64,000 nucleotides of DNA from Diadema setosum (Eukaryota; Echinodermata; Echinoidea; Diadematoida; Diadematidae): contig CM067077.1 in the NCBI GenBank assembly GCA_033980235.1, forward strand, positions 2,221,972 to 2,285,971, written 5' to 3'. Positions 48,179 through 60,316 of this stretch are shown piece after piece. How positions within the stretch are numbered: position 1 is the first letter of the stretch; every line of letters begins with the position of its first letter. Under the pieces are notes generated by a model. It did not search any database. It was given only the letters and a program-made list of their open reading frames with translations, and was not told the DNA's origin. The position numbers were made by a program, and so were the translations under genes.

Positions 48179-50531
48179 ATAGATTGGTTATATGAGAACT
48201 TTAGCTGTGTTATTTACTCATGAACAAGCTAGTTCGTCGCTATCCTTCGTCTACACTTGTGACCTCACGATATAAGACGCTATCGATGATGGTGCGAACT
48301 GTCGAAAAAATGGCGCAGAGTTCATCACGTGCCCTGACATTCTGTCACGTGCTTCAGAAACTCGTGACGTCAGCCGAGAGCAAAGTTCTCACGTTGGAAC
48401 ATGCAAACGCAAACTTTGTCTCTTTTTTTATACTCTATACTTGTTCACTGAAGTGAAACTGTTACGTTGGATCTTTGCGTCCTTTGAATATTTTGTCGCA
48501 ACGGTACAAAGTTTAAACGTTGCCATGACTTGCTGCGACGTGCATTTTTACCCCTCCATCCAAAGCCTTGTGAAAGCGTGGTTATCAAGTTCAGTCTTAG
48601 CAGGAAATCTAATGTAATAACAGAAGAATGGAAGTATAGGTATACTGGATGCATATATTACTTATTCGAGAAGTATGTCAAAAATACAAATCAAGTGGAA
48701 AAGGGAAAACACAGCATCGCTGTTTGTCGTTTAATGTCTAGAACTCAAAACATTTGGATTTTAGGGTCACTTTAACAGAATGCGACAGCTTTAATTGTAC
48801 ACATGTGCAAGTGGCTAAAAACAAAAGTTAAAGTGTTCAAACATCTGACCTATGATTTTCATATGCATAGCAGAGTAGAAATTTTGTCTGTTTGTCTGTG
48901 GGGTTCCACTCCTACGTGGGAGGAACCAGCGCAGACGGCAGCCTGGCAAGACAGTGGCTGAGATGATGGTAACTCCCTATTACTGCAGATAACGCGACTA
49001 GGTGTATGTCCCCATAATATCGTGATTATCGGGAATCAATGTAATGCTTCTGTGTTCTCCGTCTACGTAAATCTTTTTATGAGATTTTGCGAGGTAAAAC
49101 AACACCTTGTCATGATAAGGCTTACATGTGGTGAACCACAATTTGTTCAGTTCCCGTGATCGAAGGACTGGGTAAAAGAAATCCTTCTTTCAACTCAATG
49201 GTTACGACAATCACCATGACAACGAACGTCCAAAGATTAGAAGAGTATTTGGGAACTTTTGAAAGCAAACTTTTAAGTAACAACCAGAAAACCAAAGAAG
49301 AAGAAGAAGACTGTATTGTTATCACTGATCACACACTTTACTTGGCTATACCTTACAACTGTTTTAGGTATTCATTTTGTTCACTTTCGTTGAATGTGTC
49401 GAAAATTAGTATATTTTGTCATGAGTATTTGGTAAGTTTACAAAATTTCAAAGCGCTGTCTTATCCTTTTCTATGTGTGTGCGTGTAGATGAATGAAGAA
49501 GTGTTATATGATTACCGTTAATTACACTAATCCATGACATGTGATGAATGACATGATGAATTAGACGTGCCAGGAAGGTACATGAATCGATGAGATCTGC
49601 CCAATTAGGTGGCGTAATGTGCACAATCGTACCGACTGGTATTATGACGCATTTTTGAACGTACGTTCGCCTCCAAAAAAGTAAATGAGTAAAAGTATCG
49701 TGCACCCAAGCAAATAATTACCGAAAAAGAGAAGTGAAAGAGAGAGAGTGAATGCGCGTGTGGGTTTATGTATGTATGTGTGTGTGTGTGTGTGTGTTTG
49801 TGCGTATGAATCAAGTCTTGATGGAAAGATACCTCCATGATATCCTGATGCAAATATTTGTCTTTTTTTAACGCAATGTTTTGACAGGTACGTGTATAGA
49901 AATTGCCCACGAAGTGCTGAAATCACGCATAAAGTATTATTGAAATTTGCCGCCAAAATGAAAACAAAATATGGATATAGGACTTCTGTCGCAAACTTAA
50001 GTGACTTAATGAAGTGTGTGATCGTAAGATAATAATCATTGGTCGTTATCTTACCAAAGATGTATTGGGGGTGTATTCTTTTGTTATCTTATTGACTAAT
50101 CTGATGTATTCTCAGACAAGGGACATTTCTCTTCTATTGATAAGAAATGTAGCTACCATTTATCAAAATTTAAAGTATTTCACAAGAAATTTTACTATGA
50201 GAGCAATATAATTTGAAACATTGGCCAAGGTGGAGTTACTTCATATTGCCTAAACAGGCTAGTTTGTTGAATAATCTGATTCTAGGTTAGAATACATACA
50301 ATGACTACCACAACTGTGAATCTCAAACTGTTGCAGAAAGTAAAAAGAAATGATACACACTGGTGGTGTTGATAAAGACGGCTCTCAATTGAATCGTGGA
50401 GAAGAGAGCTCCACGTATGTTTAACCTGTGCGATTATTTTCATGTTGACTTTTGTACAATGTAAAGCATTTTGACTATGTAAAGATATGATTTGTATATA
50501 CATCTCTGTAAAATAACTCTATTGCAATAAA
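48179..50531 (+). other. Probable 3' UTR of the LRR-Ig receptor, ending near an AATAAA
   Basis: No coding potential of note follows the stop at 48178. The first AATAAA I can find downstream is at 50526-50531, followed within about 30 bases by a GT-rich stretch, as at polyadenylation sites. This would give a 3' UTR of about 2.35 kb. A TG repeat lies at about 49776-49798. Two CACGTG palindromes and a TGACGTCA lie close together at 48326-48372. The end point is an inference; an earlier site with a variant signal is possible. Confidence 0.45.
50526..50531 (+). terminator. Candidate polyadenylation signal AATAAA
   Basis: Canonical hexamer on the strand of the receptor gene, 2.35 kb past its stop codon, with a GTGTCTGCTGCTG stretch just downstream. 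It is the first canonical hexamer found after the stop. Confidence 0.45.
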
Positions 50532-51546
50532 CAAGGAATGGTTTCTAAAAGTGTCTGCTGCTGAGTTCATTCGCTTTAAGAAATGTGGTTGTTAAAATTA
50601 CTATTATTATTATCATTATTTTCGTCATGATTGATTTATTATTTCCCTTTAGTAATCAAATAATCAACTGAATTATTAATCAATTCATTAATGAACTTAA
50701 TAATTCATTCTTATTATCACTATCATTATTTTAATTGGTATCATTTTTATCAACTCGATACAATGTTCGTTTCAGATGATTCAAATTGATGGAAACACAT
50801 AAGACCAACATATATTGACAATGTTTATTCCTTTTTGTTGTTGTTGGACAACAATTAAATTTGGCGACCAGAAATATGATATATACATAAGTAACATAAT
50901 CTAATCTAATTTGGATAAAAAATATAGCTAAATAATTTAGCAGAATATCAAAATAGTTGAATAAATCATGACAATCAAGTGAAAATGTACAGGTATGATA
51001 AAGTACGCGTACTTCAAATACCATACTTTGACTAAGAAGTAAAAACGAAAAACGTAAGAAATTGAATATTCTAAGAATACATAAAAATCCTTAGAATCAT
51101 ATTATGTAAAACTTTGCATGTACGATATATGGCTTCAAATAGCACACATTGTAAGTTCACTCCTAATATAGGCATAAACAGGATTTTAAATGACATCAAA
51201 TAATCATTAGATTAAAATAGTATTCAAGAAAGGGGTACATCTGGTGTAGGTTGACCTAGTGTAATAGTTTGGCTGAATCTGGCAGTAGAATAGACTCAGT
51301 TTGACCGCGAAAACTAGCGGCGATCCTTATTTACCCTGGTCAAGGCAGCAAGTTGAAATGCAAGATACTTAGTAGGCCAGATCTCCCCTTAATCTGGATG
51401 GTAAGACGTGTATCACATAAAAAAAAAACAACGCATACACACACATTTTTCATCCAATTGGACCACCAAAACTATAGTTCTCTTAAAAGGTGGTGGTCCA
51501 ACATCTATTTCTGATGTCGAGTCTCAGAGACATACAAACACGCAAA

Positions 51547-51567
51547 CACACATACACACACACACAC

Positions 51568-51620
<53 letters not shown>
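51547..51620. repeat. CA then TA microsatellite
   Basis: CA units to about 51567, then TA units with single GT and CA interruptions; adjoins the 51629 palindrome. Confidence 0.95.
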
Positions 51621-51628
51621 GATGGATA

Positions 51629-51774
51629 GATAGAAATTAAGAGTAAAAACAGTCGTATAAACACCGCAGGAGCCAAAAAATTGGACTGACGTTTCGGTCA
51701 AATTTTTCAAACGTCAGTCCAATTTTTTGGCTCCTGCGGTGTTTATACGAGTGTTTTTACTCTTGATATCTATT
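51629..51774. mobile_element. Near-perfect palindrome inside a CA/TA/TG microsatellite cluster
   Basis: The core arms 51639-51694 and 51709-51764 are 56 bases with one mismatch, and the loop is 14 bases. The arms include CCGCAGGAGCC and TTGGACTGACGTTT; the loop edge reads GACGTTTCGGTC. GAAACGTC-type words are frequent at Penelope-like termini, but the CUGANGA half of the core is missing. CA and TA arrays lie to the left and a TG array to the right. Confidence 0.5.
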
Positions 51775-51807
51775 TACTACACACCGGCGCAGAACTTTCA
51801 TATTTTG

Positions 51808-51810
<3 letters not shown>

Positions 51811-51857
<47 letters not shown>
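51811..51857. repeat. TG microsatellite
   Basis: About 23 TG units. Confidence 0.95.
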
Positions 51858-51860
<3 letters not shown>

Positions 51861-52538
51861 ACACATACAACATGTACAACCGTGACGTGAAGGAGCAGGC
51901 AGCGGACGTACAGTTGCTTTCGTTCACTTAAATGCCTTTAATGTCAATACCAAGATTTCATCGTTTTGAAGGGTCTTTGTCAGGGCTTTGGAAATCAAAA
52001 TAACAAAAAGCAACAAATTTGAAACAAAACTTAAACAAACTAAAGCAAAAATAAAACAAAGCAATAACGTCAACATGACATACCCTAACATGCACTCCAT
52101 CAGAACAGCAATCTGACATAAAGCAATATGATTGGCGGTGTTACACTAAAAAGGCAATATGGCATAAACACATCAGCAACAAAGTGGTAAATTGCATGAA
52201 CTGATACAAAATATAAAGAAAACGAAGTGAAATTACTCCAACGTCATGTAACCAAGCGTAATGGTTACTTTGCTTGAGGCTTTATTTTGATAAAGCTTTG
52301 TTGCAAATTGCTTTTTACTGTTTCATGTTGACTTCCAAAGCCCGAGGAGAACCTGTCAGAAGGTCGAATGCTTGACAGTGGCATTAGAAAAGCATTCAAA
52401 GCGAACTAACGCTATCGAGTTCGTTGGCTTCACCTCTCTGTCACTACTGTACGAAATAATGCAGCACTCATCACGTACGTGGCCAAGACAATTTCACGTT
52501 ATATAATAATTTTATATACATATACATACATATAAACA

Positions 52539-52783
52539 GAGTTTTATTGCAAAACGAGCTAACTCCATTCTTTTTAAGTTGAGATATTTGTTGTTAAAGC
52601 TGCTAAAACACAAAGAAAATAATAAGAAAATACTTGATATTTTCAATCATACTAGAATAATTTATTGTTCCTTGTTATGTCACAAGTGAGTTATTACTGG
52701 AAAGGTTTAATTTTGTTCTATCTGACGATGGACTTACTTTGAACTGTTCAATAATGGCGTTTAGCTCATTTTGTAATAAAATC
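52539..52783. mobile_element. TIR element family F copy 2, flanked by TA repeats
   Basis: The left arm GAGTTTTATTGCAAAACGAG pairs with a right arm ending CATTTTGTAATAAAATC. At 245 bp it is almost the same length as the copy at 31546, and the arms are recognisably related (GAGTTT...TTGCAAAA...CTCCATT). TA-rich DNA lies on both sides (52511-52534 and 52799-52841). Confidence 0.65.
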
Positions 52784-52795
52784 TTTCAATATATG

Positions 52796-52798
<3 letters not shown>

Positions 52799-52841
<43 letters not shown>
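52799..52841. repeat. TA microsatellite right of family F copy 2
   Basis: About 20 TA units, 15 bases from the TIR element. Confidence 0.95.
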
Positions 52842-52845
<4 letters not shown>

Positions 52846-54396
52846 ATATGGCTTCAAATCCTGCTGGGTGCAGAACTCTTTGGGGACAGTGTTTTACTTA
52901 CTATGTCCCTCTAGATCCAGATATATCATGTATGAGTATGATTATCTCGCAGTGCTCTTAGGGTAATTTAAAAGGCAGGGTCCACTGGCAGAACAAGATT
53001 GATACTGAAGAAGCATACCCAAAGACGAATAGAAATACGGTAATATTGGAAATCGCTTGAAAGAAATAAAAATGGATTGCTTTATCCTTTTTTTTTTCGT
53101 TCGTGACGTGCGGCATTAGCGGGGCTTCATTTGATGAAAGCAAAAACTTGTGTAGCTATGCGTGCACAGGTGACATAGGAAAGATCCATTTGTTATGTAT
53201 AACCATAGAAAGGATGCGAATATGCATACAGCCTTGGATGAATCAAACAAGGCGCACACTGATGACAAAAAAATGCCACGCCCGCTATAACCAGAAATAG
53301 CCCAATCAGCGATGAAAGAATTCTTAACTCAATTACACTGATCACGCCACAAGTCTTTAGGCCTCAAACCTTCTCTACCACCTGATGTGCTCATACAGTA
53401 GCTAGGTTTCCATTTCAATAACAATGATCAGATTTTTTTTTATCATTATCAAGATTTCGTTAAGTTATCCTAAGAAAAGACGAAATAAAGTTTTAAAGAA
53501 ATCAAACGCTGAAACAGGATTTGATACAGTCTATTCGTAATTGAAACTAGAACAGAGTTCATCAATACTTACGACAAGTTCAATTAACTTGAAATCAAGT
53601 GTTTCAGGACATTATCAAAGCTTGCACAAGTTGCTTAAGATCCATTTAATGGGATGCTCTCAATAAACTCTAATGATTTATGATATATCTTACACTAATG
53701 CTACAACATAAAGTCATTGAGATACACGTGTTATGCAGTGCTTCAATATGAAGTTTGGTGTAAACACGTCTACAAGGGATGACGAAGTGTTAATGCATGG
53801 TCAAAACATCTACATGTACTTAGCATGCTTAGTATAGGCCTACACCTGCCTGTAGCGCGCTAAATCTTGAGCCATGTGCGTCCGCAAAATATGAGGCCGG
53901 TTACCTTGGTAACTGTTGATGAAAGAGATGAGAAGAGACTGAAGGTAGCCCCGCCCAATGCACCCATCTTGTATGGTCGTCATTGATGCATTGTTTCCCT
54001 AACCCGTGTGCGTGACAAACGGAAATCAGCATTAAGGTTTATGTATCCTGATTATATCCACACGTACAGGGACGTCAGATAATGCCCTCCTGAGCTATAG
54101 GTATAAAATGCCCCCCTGAGGAAATTGGCGACTTTGGAGTCGGTCGAGGATTATGAAGTCTAGAACAAATCTTGGTAACAAGCGAGAACAATTGAGCTCG
54201 TAAACAGCAGCCCACACGTACGACGCAGCCAATTAATCACTTTTGATGAGGGCTGATGAGGCTTCCGTTCAGCTGACGTGAAGAGTGGGAGGACCGAGTG
54301 CATGGCCGAGAAAGGAAATGGTGAACTAAGACAAAGAAAATACGCCTGAAGATAATAGAAAGTAGACAAAGCAGAAACAATACCAAGACTTAAGCA

Positions 54397-54780
54397 AAGG
54401 GGAAAATCCGAGACAAATAAAAGTTAGTCTCAAAAGATGGAGTGAATTTATACAAACACAACAGCGGCAGTTTTGATTAAAATCGGATGAAAATCTAGAA
54501 AGTTATGAAATTGTTAAATTTCTCTATTTTTAGGGAACATTTTTTAACAGTCAGTACCAATACGCAAATAGTGAATTGGTGATGTCATTCCCTCAGAATT
54601 TGCCATAGGCAGCATACACATAAAATTATGAAAGTTACTTTTGTTGTTGTTGTTGTTGTTGTTGTTGTTAAAAACGCAATAATTATGCCCAAGCTCGAAT
54701 CCAAATATATCTTAGTGATTGTTATTTTGACATCATTCAACCATGATTACGCATGCATTACGTTTTACGCTTTTAGAAAA
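54397..54780. mobile_element. MITE family A, copy 4 (3'-incomplete)
   Basis: It starts AAAGGGGAAAATCCGAGACA and continues with TAAAAGTTAGTCT, AAAATCGGATGAAAATCT and AATTATGCCCAAGCTCGAAT in the same order as family A. The right inverted end is not found. A TTG microsatellite (54643-54670) sits where copies 1-3 have a T-rich centre. Confidence 0.55.
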
Positions 54781-56422
54781 GAAAAGAAGAAATTTACAAT
54801 ACAAAACAAGCAATACAAAAAAATACTGCCTGTCGATATCAACACTGATGTGCTAAGCAGGTAGCCTATACCTATCTTTCTTTTCTATCTATTCAGCCTT
54901 ATTTGAACTGGGTAGCCCTATCAGTAGGCAGGTGCTGTTCTTCCTTATATAGAACTATGAATACGTACAATATGCAGATGGAGATGCAGTGATATGTAGA
55001 TAATTTTTACGAAAAAAATATTATGTGCATTATGACGGTGTATGCTGCTGTGTGTGCATGATGTACACATCCAGAGAGATAGCTCGGTGATACCAGATTC
55101 AGCAGACTGCAAAGAGAAAGACTGGCAGTCTTCGGTAACATCAGATCCAATCGGCAGAATGAGAGTGATATTAGCGGATTAGCTATCATTAAAACAGTTG
55201 CTCTCAAGTAAATGAGTAAGGCTTTATAAACAGCAACGGTTTACCAGCTTTCGCCCATTAGCGGTATTTGCGTCCTGAACACGTTCTTTAGTCACTGCTC
55301 CTAGAGGGTGGAAATAGATCATACATTCGGACTTTGGGACCACACCCTAGATTACTTGACGACGGGAAGGGGTTAACAGGTGAAGGGGACAGGAGGCGAC
55401 ATACAGGTAGCGGTCAAGCCATAGGACACTCAGACCTAGCTCCGCCCTATCTGCATCATGGATAAACAGGCGATTATTCGAGATACACAGTTTTGGTTTG
55501 TTCTTTTGTTTTGTTTTGTTTCCAATTGTTTGTCGTTGTTTTGGGGGAGGGTTATGCGTGGAGACGCCATGCATCTCTGCTCGATACTGTTCGTGGACTA
55601 TCGTTATATGCTGTATGTAGTCACCAGGAACATATACCATGACGAAGGAGTCGGTGCCTCCCGCCCCTTCTTTGGTGTATTATAATATTATGTCGTGAGG
55701 ACCATCTTGTTGAAATAATCTTAATATCAGTGTCACGTATTATAGGTCTGTAAATGTTCTCCCTTAAATTTTCGCGGAAAGGACAAAAATTCTCACCACA
55801 TAGTATAAGCATGCATGCTCTAAATCAAACGACAAAACATTCAGCAACTTGTCACAATGTTCGTCAAGTACCTCAGAATCAGTTATGGTCCAAAAACACA
55901 CGATTATAGCCTGGAATGTCAGTACCAATCAGAATAATTCCCCTGACTAAAATCTAGACTTAAATTTAACGTGACGTTTCTTAAGGAAAGTCATCGTTTT
56001 TTCCTGTTTTACTCCTCTTTTCTTAATAGTTGAAGCAATACAAACTCAACTGTCTGGACACGAATAAGAAATCTGTTCCAATATGATATCAAGTGTTCTC
56101 CCATACACTTTGAGGCCGGGGTCCCAGGGCGGACTCGGTCATGAGGGCACACTGAGATAAACCAATACCATAACCTACACCCTGCCCTCATGGCAATTCT
56201 CATTCGACTTCAGTTTGTGGAGGAAGAAAGAGCTGTGAAATGTGGAGATAACGTTCTGAGTCAGCGGGCACAGTGGGAGCCAGCCCCGATGGACAGACAC
56301 GGAGAGTTAATTCGTAGAACGATTGTTTCACGCTGCACCAAAGCCACGACTCGCCAAACCAAGTGCAACCCCGAGACAACCTCTCCCCTTTCTACTTAAC
56401 TAATTCATTAACCCCTTTAAGT

Positions 56423-56783
56423 TTAAAGGCATAATTTACCATTTGCAGATGAAACAAAAACCCAGCATTAGTGCTTTAAAATAGTTCTAAAATGTGAGTT
56501 AGGGATAGAAACAACCACTGTAAAAACTGAATCCGTGTAATTGATGTTAAGTATTGCTAAATACACAAAATGTGAACAACAATTATAATAAAAATGTTTC
56601 CAGACTAAACCGTCTACAGCTATGGTTTATTAAGAAAAACACTGATATCTCCTTATATTCAAAGCTTTATTGCAAAAAAAAAAAATATGGTAGGATGTTT
56701 TGTAATACAACACATATGCATTAAATGTGATATCTTAAAATTTTTTTTTCAATCACTGCTCCCAAAGGTAAACTGGACCTGTA
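56423..56783 (-). mobile_element. MITE family D, copy 3 (inverted)
   Basis: Reverse-complement copy of the same family: it reads TTAAAGGCATAATTTACC, then GCTTTAAAATAGTT, AGGGATAGAAACAACCA, ATGGTAGGATGTTTTGT and TCACTGCTCCCAAAGGTAAA. The internal order is exactly opposite to copies 1 and 2. About 360 bp. Confidence 0.7.
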
Positions 56784-57423
56784 AGAGGGCATAGATATAT
56801 GGATTTGGCAGCACTTTTTTTTTTTTTGATATTCACTGTTGGTATTTCTTAAGACAAAAAAAAAAGATCCTCTTAATTTTAAGTCTCTTCTTGTTCACAT
56901 CAAATACCCGTTTGTCTTGCAGAACTTCCAAGAGCCTTACTGATTTAATAAATTTGATTCTTAAACTAGCGACACATTTCAGGAGATCAAAATTTTCATA
57001 GTTATTTGGTATTGTTACCATAACGTCTCTCTCCTACCATCCCATCAGTCTTATCATCATCATCATCATCGTTAAAATCATTTCAGTGCAGTGTGTATCA
57101 TTGGGTTCTACCTGGGATCCCAAATGCTTGCAAAATAAAAGCTATTCGATTTTTGAGGGAGTGTGGAGTAGGCTAAACCAGCTGCAAACACGCAATATGG
57201 TTTCATTGAACGGTATACTGTATTACTGGGAAGGCAGATGGACATAGTCACGACAGCATTGTTAATTTACTGATTTCAAAGCCTGTCAAAATTTGCGGAA
57301 TATATAAGAATATTTCTTGCTCAGTAGCTGATTTTGTAGAACATTTTTATATAGATGTTCAGAGGCTAATTCGTTTCACAAACGTGTATATAATTATTGT
57401 CATTAATCATCTTGAGTCTCAAA

Positions 57424-57432
57424 CACACACAC

Positions 57433-57476
<44 letters not shown>
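57424..57476. repeat. CA microsatellite beside family E copy 3
   Basis: CA array with one G substitution; degenerate CA units continue to about 57491. Confidence 0.95.
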
Positions 57477-57483
<7 letters not shown>

Positions 57484-57494
57484 GACACACATGA

Positions 57495-57626
57495 CCAGGG
57501 GCTGATCCAGGAATTCCGTCAAGGGGAGGCGCCTTCGCAAACTTAAAGAGGGGCGCATGCACCCCCATTTTTCTTTTTTAAAGAGGGGGCGCGCGCCCGG
57601 TGAGCCCCCTATCGATCCGCTACTGC
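57495..57626. mobile_element. Short hAT-like element, family E copy 3
   Basis: The left end is CAGGGGCTGATCCAGGAATT and the right end CCCCCTATCGATCCGCTACT. The internal GGGGAGGCGCCTTCGCAAAC and GGGGGCGCGCGCCCGG match the other copies. It again follows a CA microsatellite. Confidence 0.62.
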
Positions 57627-59971
57627 ATGACAGTCATCAATGTCTAAATACACATTTTGTAGATATAAAGAATCATAAATATTATAAGGATAAAGCACAT
57701 CCACTGGTGTTTGACCTTTAAATGGCCAGCATAACTTCTTGAATTTTGTGTACCAAATCGAATTATGAACACACGTATAAACATGCGAAAACATTATCAA
57801 GTTTTACATAAATCCAAGTGAACATTATAATACAGATATCAAAATAATATACACTGAAGCGGCACATGCATGGGAAACTAGAAGTATAATCGCTAACTCA
57901 GGTTAATAAACTAGAAAACTATTCTGTCATTAAAAATGTGATTTTGACGCTGAAATTTTAAGGAAAAATGTTTTCAGGCCTGATCACAATGAATTGAGCT
58001 ATAGTGGATCGTAACTTCATCTCGAGACGGCATACAACAAATACTGTGTGCTGATATCAGGACGTGGGGACATGGCATTTGGTTCTCATTTTCGTCCTAT
58101 ATGTACCGATGGGACACTCCTGCGATGCCCTCAAGACGGGTATTAGAAGAAGACTACACAGCAACTGAAAGTCAAACTGTTGGAAATAGTGACGTCACAG
58201 TGACGCATTGTGACGTCCGACAATTAGCAGTTAAAAGGCTTTGGAAGAAACGGATGACATAAGTTGATTCTTATCTGATCTCAAACGCCACTTATAGTTG
58301 CGTGATATATTTCATTGAATGGTCCTTTCACGTATGAAAGTGTGTGTGTGTGCGCCCTGTACGTTTGTCTGTCCATCGTCTGTAAGTGTGTCTTTTGAAT
58401 TCACGTCCCATGATATTCGTCAAATATTGAGGCTCGACTCCCTGACCAACATATTACTGACTGAATGTTTGAGATCTGTACCCACCATTATTATTGTGAT
58501 TACAACAATGCAGGTTACGTTTTGTCACATACGCATGAATGTGATTGATTGTACTATCTTATAGTGAAATGTGTATAATTGCACATGACTCAATATTATA
58601 CAGTAACAAATCTGCCAACACAGCGTAAAATGTTCAGTGAATACACAAATCTTTCTCCTCACAAGTATTGTACGAATGTCGTTTTGTCACATTTAAAAGC
58701 TGGACGGATGCCGACTGTGGCGTATAGTCAATGTTTGCAAAAGACTTAAATAATGCCTCATTGTCAATTGTTCACTTGAGAACAATGTATTCTAAATTAC
58801 TATAAATCTACAGCTGAAATTTTCGTGTAGCACGTATCTGGTAGGAAGAATAGAAAGATGTGTATGGAAATAAAACATCCAACAGAGATATGGGCTGTCT
58901 AACATTGTGACTGTCAGTAAGTTGTATAGGATTAATAGCTGTTGAGAAAGACACGTGTGCAGGGCGTGAGAGTTACTGCCCTGTGTGAAGAAATATAATA
59001 GGGAAGTGTCAAAAAGAACACAATTAGGGAGCCCATTTTATCTAAAGTGAATATCGAGCTGTCCTGATGGTGAACTATGATGTAAGTAGGCTTGGATCTC
59101 TTGCTCCTGTATTACAGGTACCCATGCAGCGTTATTATTTCATACAACGTCGAACCAAGCGATGCATTTCATGACTAATAATGGCCTGCGGCGGTCCATG
59201 TGCTGACGTCACAACGACCAAAGACCGAAGATGAGCCGAAGTCATAGGCTGTATAGACGTGCTTCAGGCTAAGTGATCAAAGGTGACACCCGCTAATTGA
59301 GACTGGTGAATTGCTTCTCAAAGAAGTGAAAAGAACCGACTACCCCCTTCAAATCTGGTGCCGGCCTGTATAGTATAGCAATACATGTATATAAGTCTTA
59401 CTCCGAGAAAACGAAAGTCAAATCGAATGGACCCTCAGATATTTCAGATGACTATTATAAAAGTTTCACATAATTCATCCAGAGAGAAAAATATATTATG
59501 CAGACTTGGCTCAAATGTTCCCCTTCCTTGAAATGTTCTCCCTTACCTGAAAACGGAAAGCTAGTGTTCTCTGTACCAACTTACTGGCTTATTATGGAAT
59601 TGTGGAGGCAGCAGGGGTGAACTCTTTTGTTGTTGTTTTTTTATCATCGTGAAAATTATGTGATAAATGCAAATAACCGTACACATACTCAACCACAAAA
59701 CCCGACACGATGACTTCCTTTTGGTTTTATAACGTATTAGGTACATTATGAAATTTGCTGAGGAATTTAACTATTTTGCATTTTGTTCTTTTTTTTTTTT
59801 GCGGAGAGATATTACAATAGGTGAAGAGAGAGAGAGAGAAAGATGGAAAGAAAACGTTCTTCCTCCAACCACCCTGGTGTATTTTTTTTTTTTATAATGT
59901 GTTTATAATGTGTAAACCTATATACATCGGACCGACAGCCTGCTTGCTTTTATGGTTGCCAGACGGGGTGA

Positions 59972-60316
59972 TATTCGTTATTACGAAGGTTTGTTAGTCC
60001 GAAAATGAAATGAGGTTCGTTATTCCGTTAATCCGAAAATTAGACAAGGTTCGTTATTCCCCGCGTTCGTTAATCCAAAAATACAAAGATGGTGTGTAGT
60101 GTACGAACGAACCCTCGGAATTTAGGCCTACAGTAACGGACTTTATGTTGTCGGATTAACGAATCTTCGGAATAACGAAATTTTTAATTTCATTTTCAAA
60201 GAATGAATCTTCAGAATAACAAAACTTATTTCCATTCCGGATTAGAGAACCTTATGAATAACGAACCTTATTTTTGTTTTTCATTTTCGGATTAACGAAC
60301 ATTCGGAATAGCGAAC
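59972..60316. mobile_element. Foldback element of TTCGTTATTCCGAA-like units
   Basis: The left half has repeated GGTTCGTTATTCC and TTAATCCGAAAAT. The right half repeats the complements CGGATTAACGAA and TTCGGAATAACGAA at least four times. The centre (60085-60140) is unrelated and carries TAGGCCTA. It is about 345 bp and has no ORF. Confidence 0.6.
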
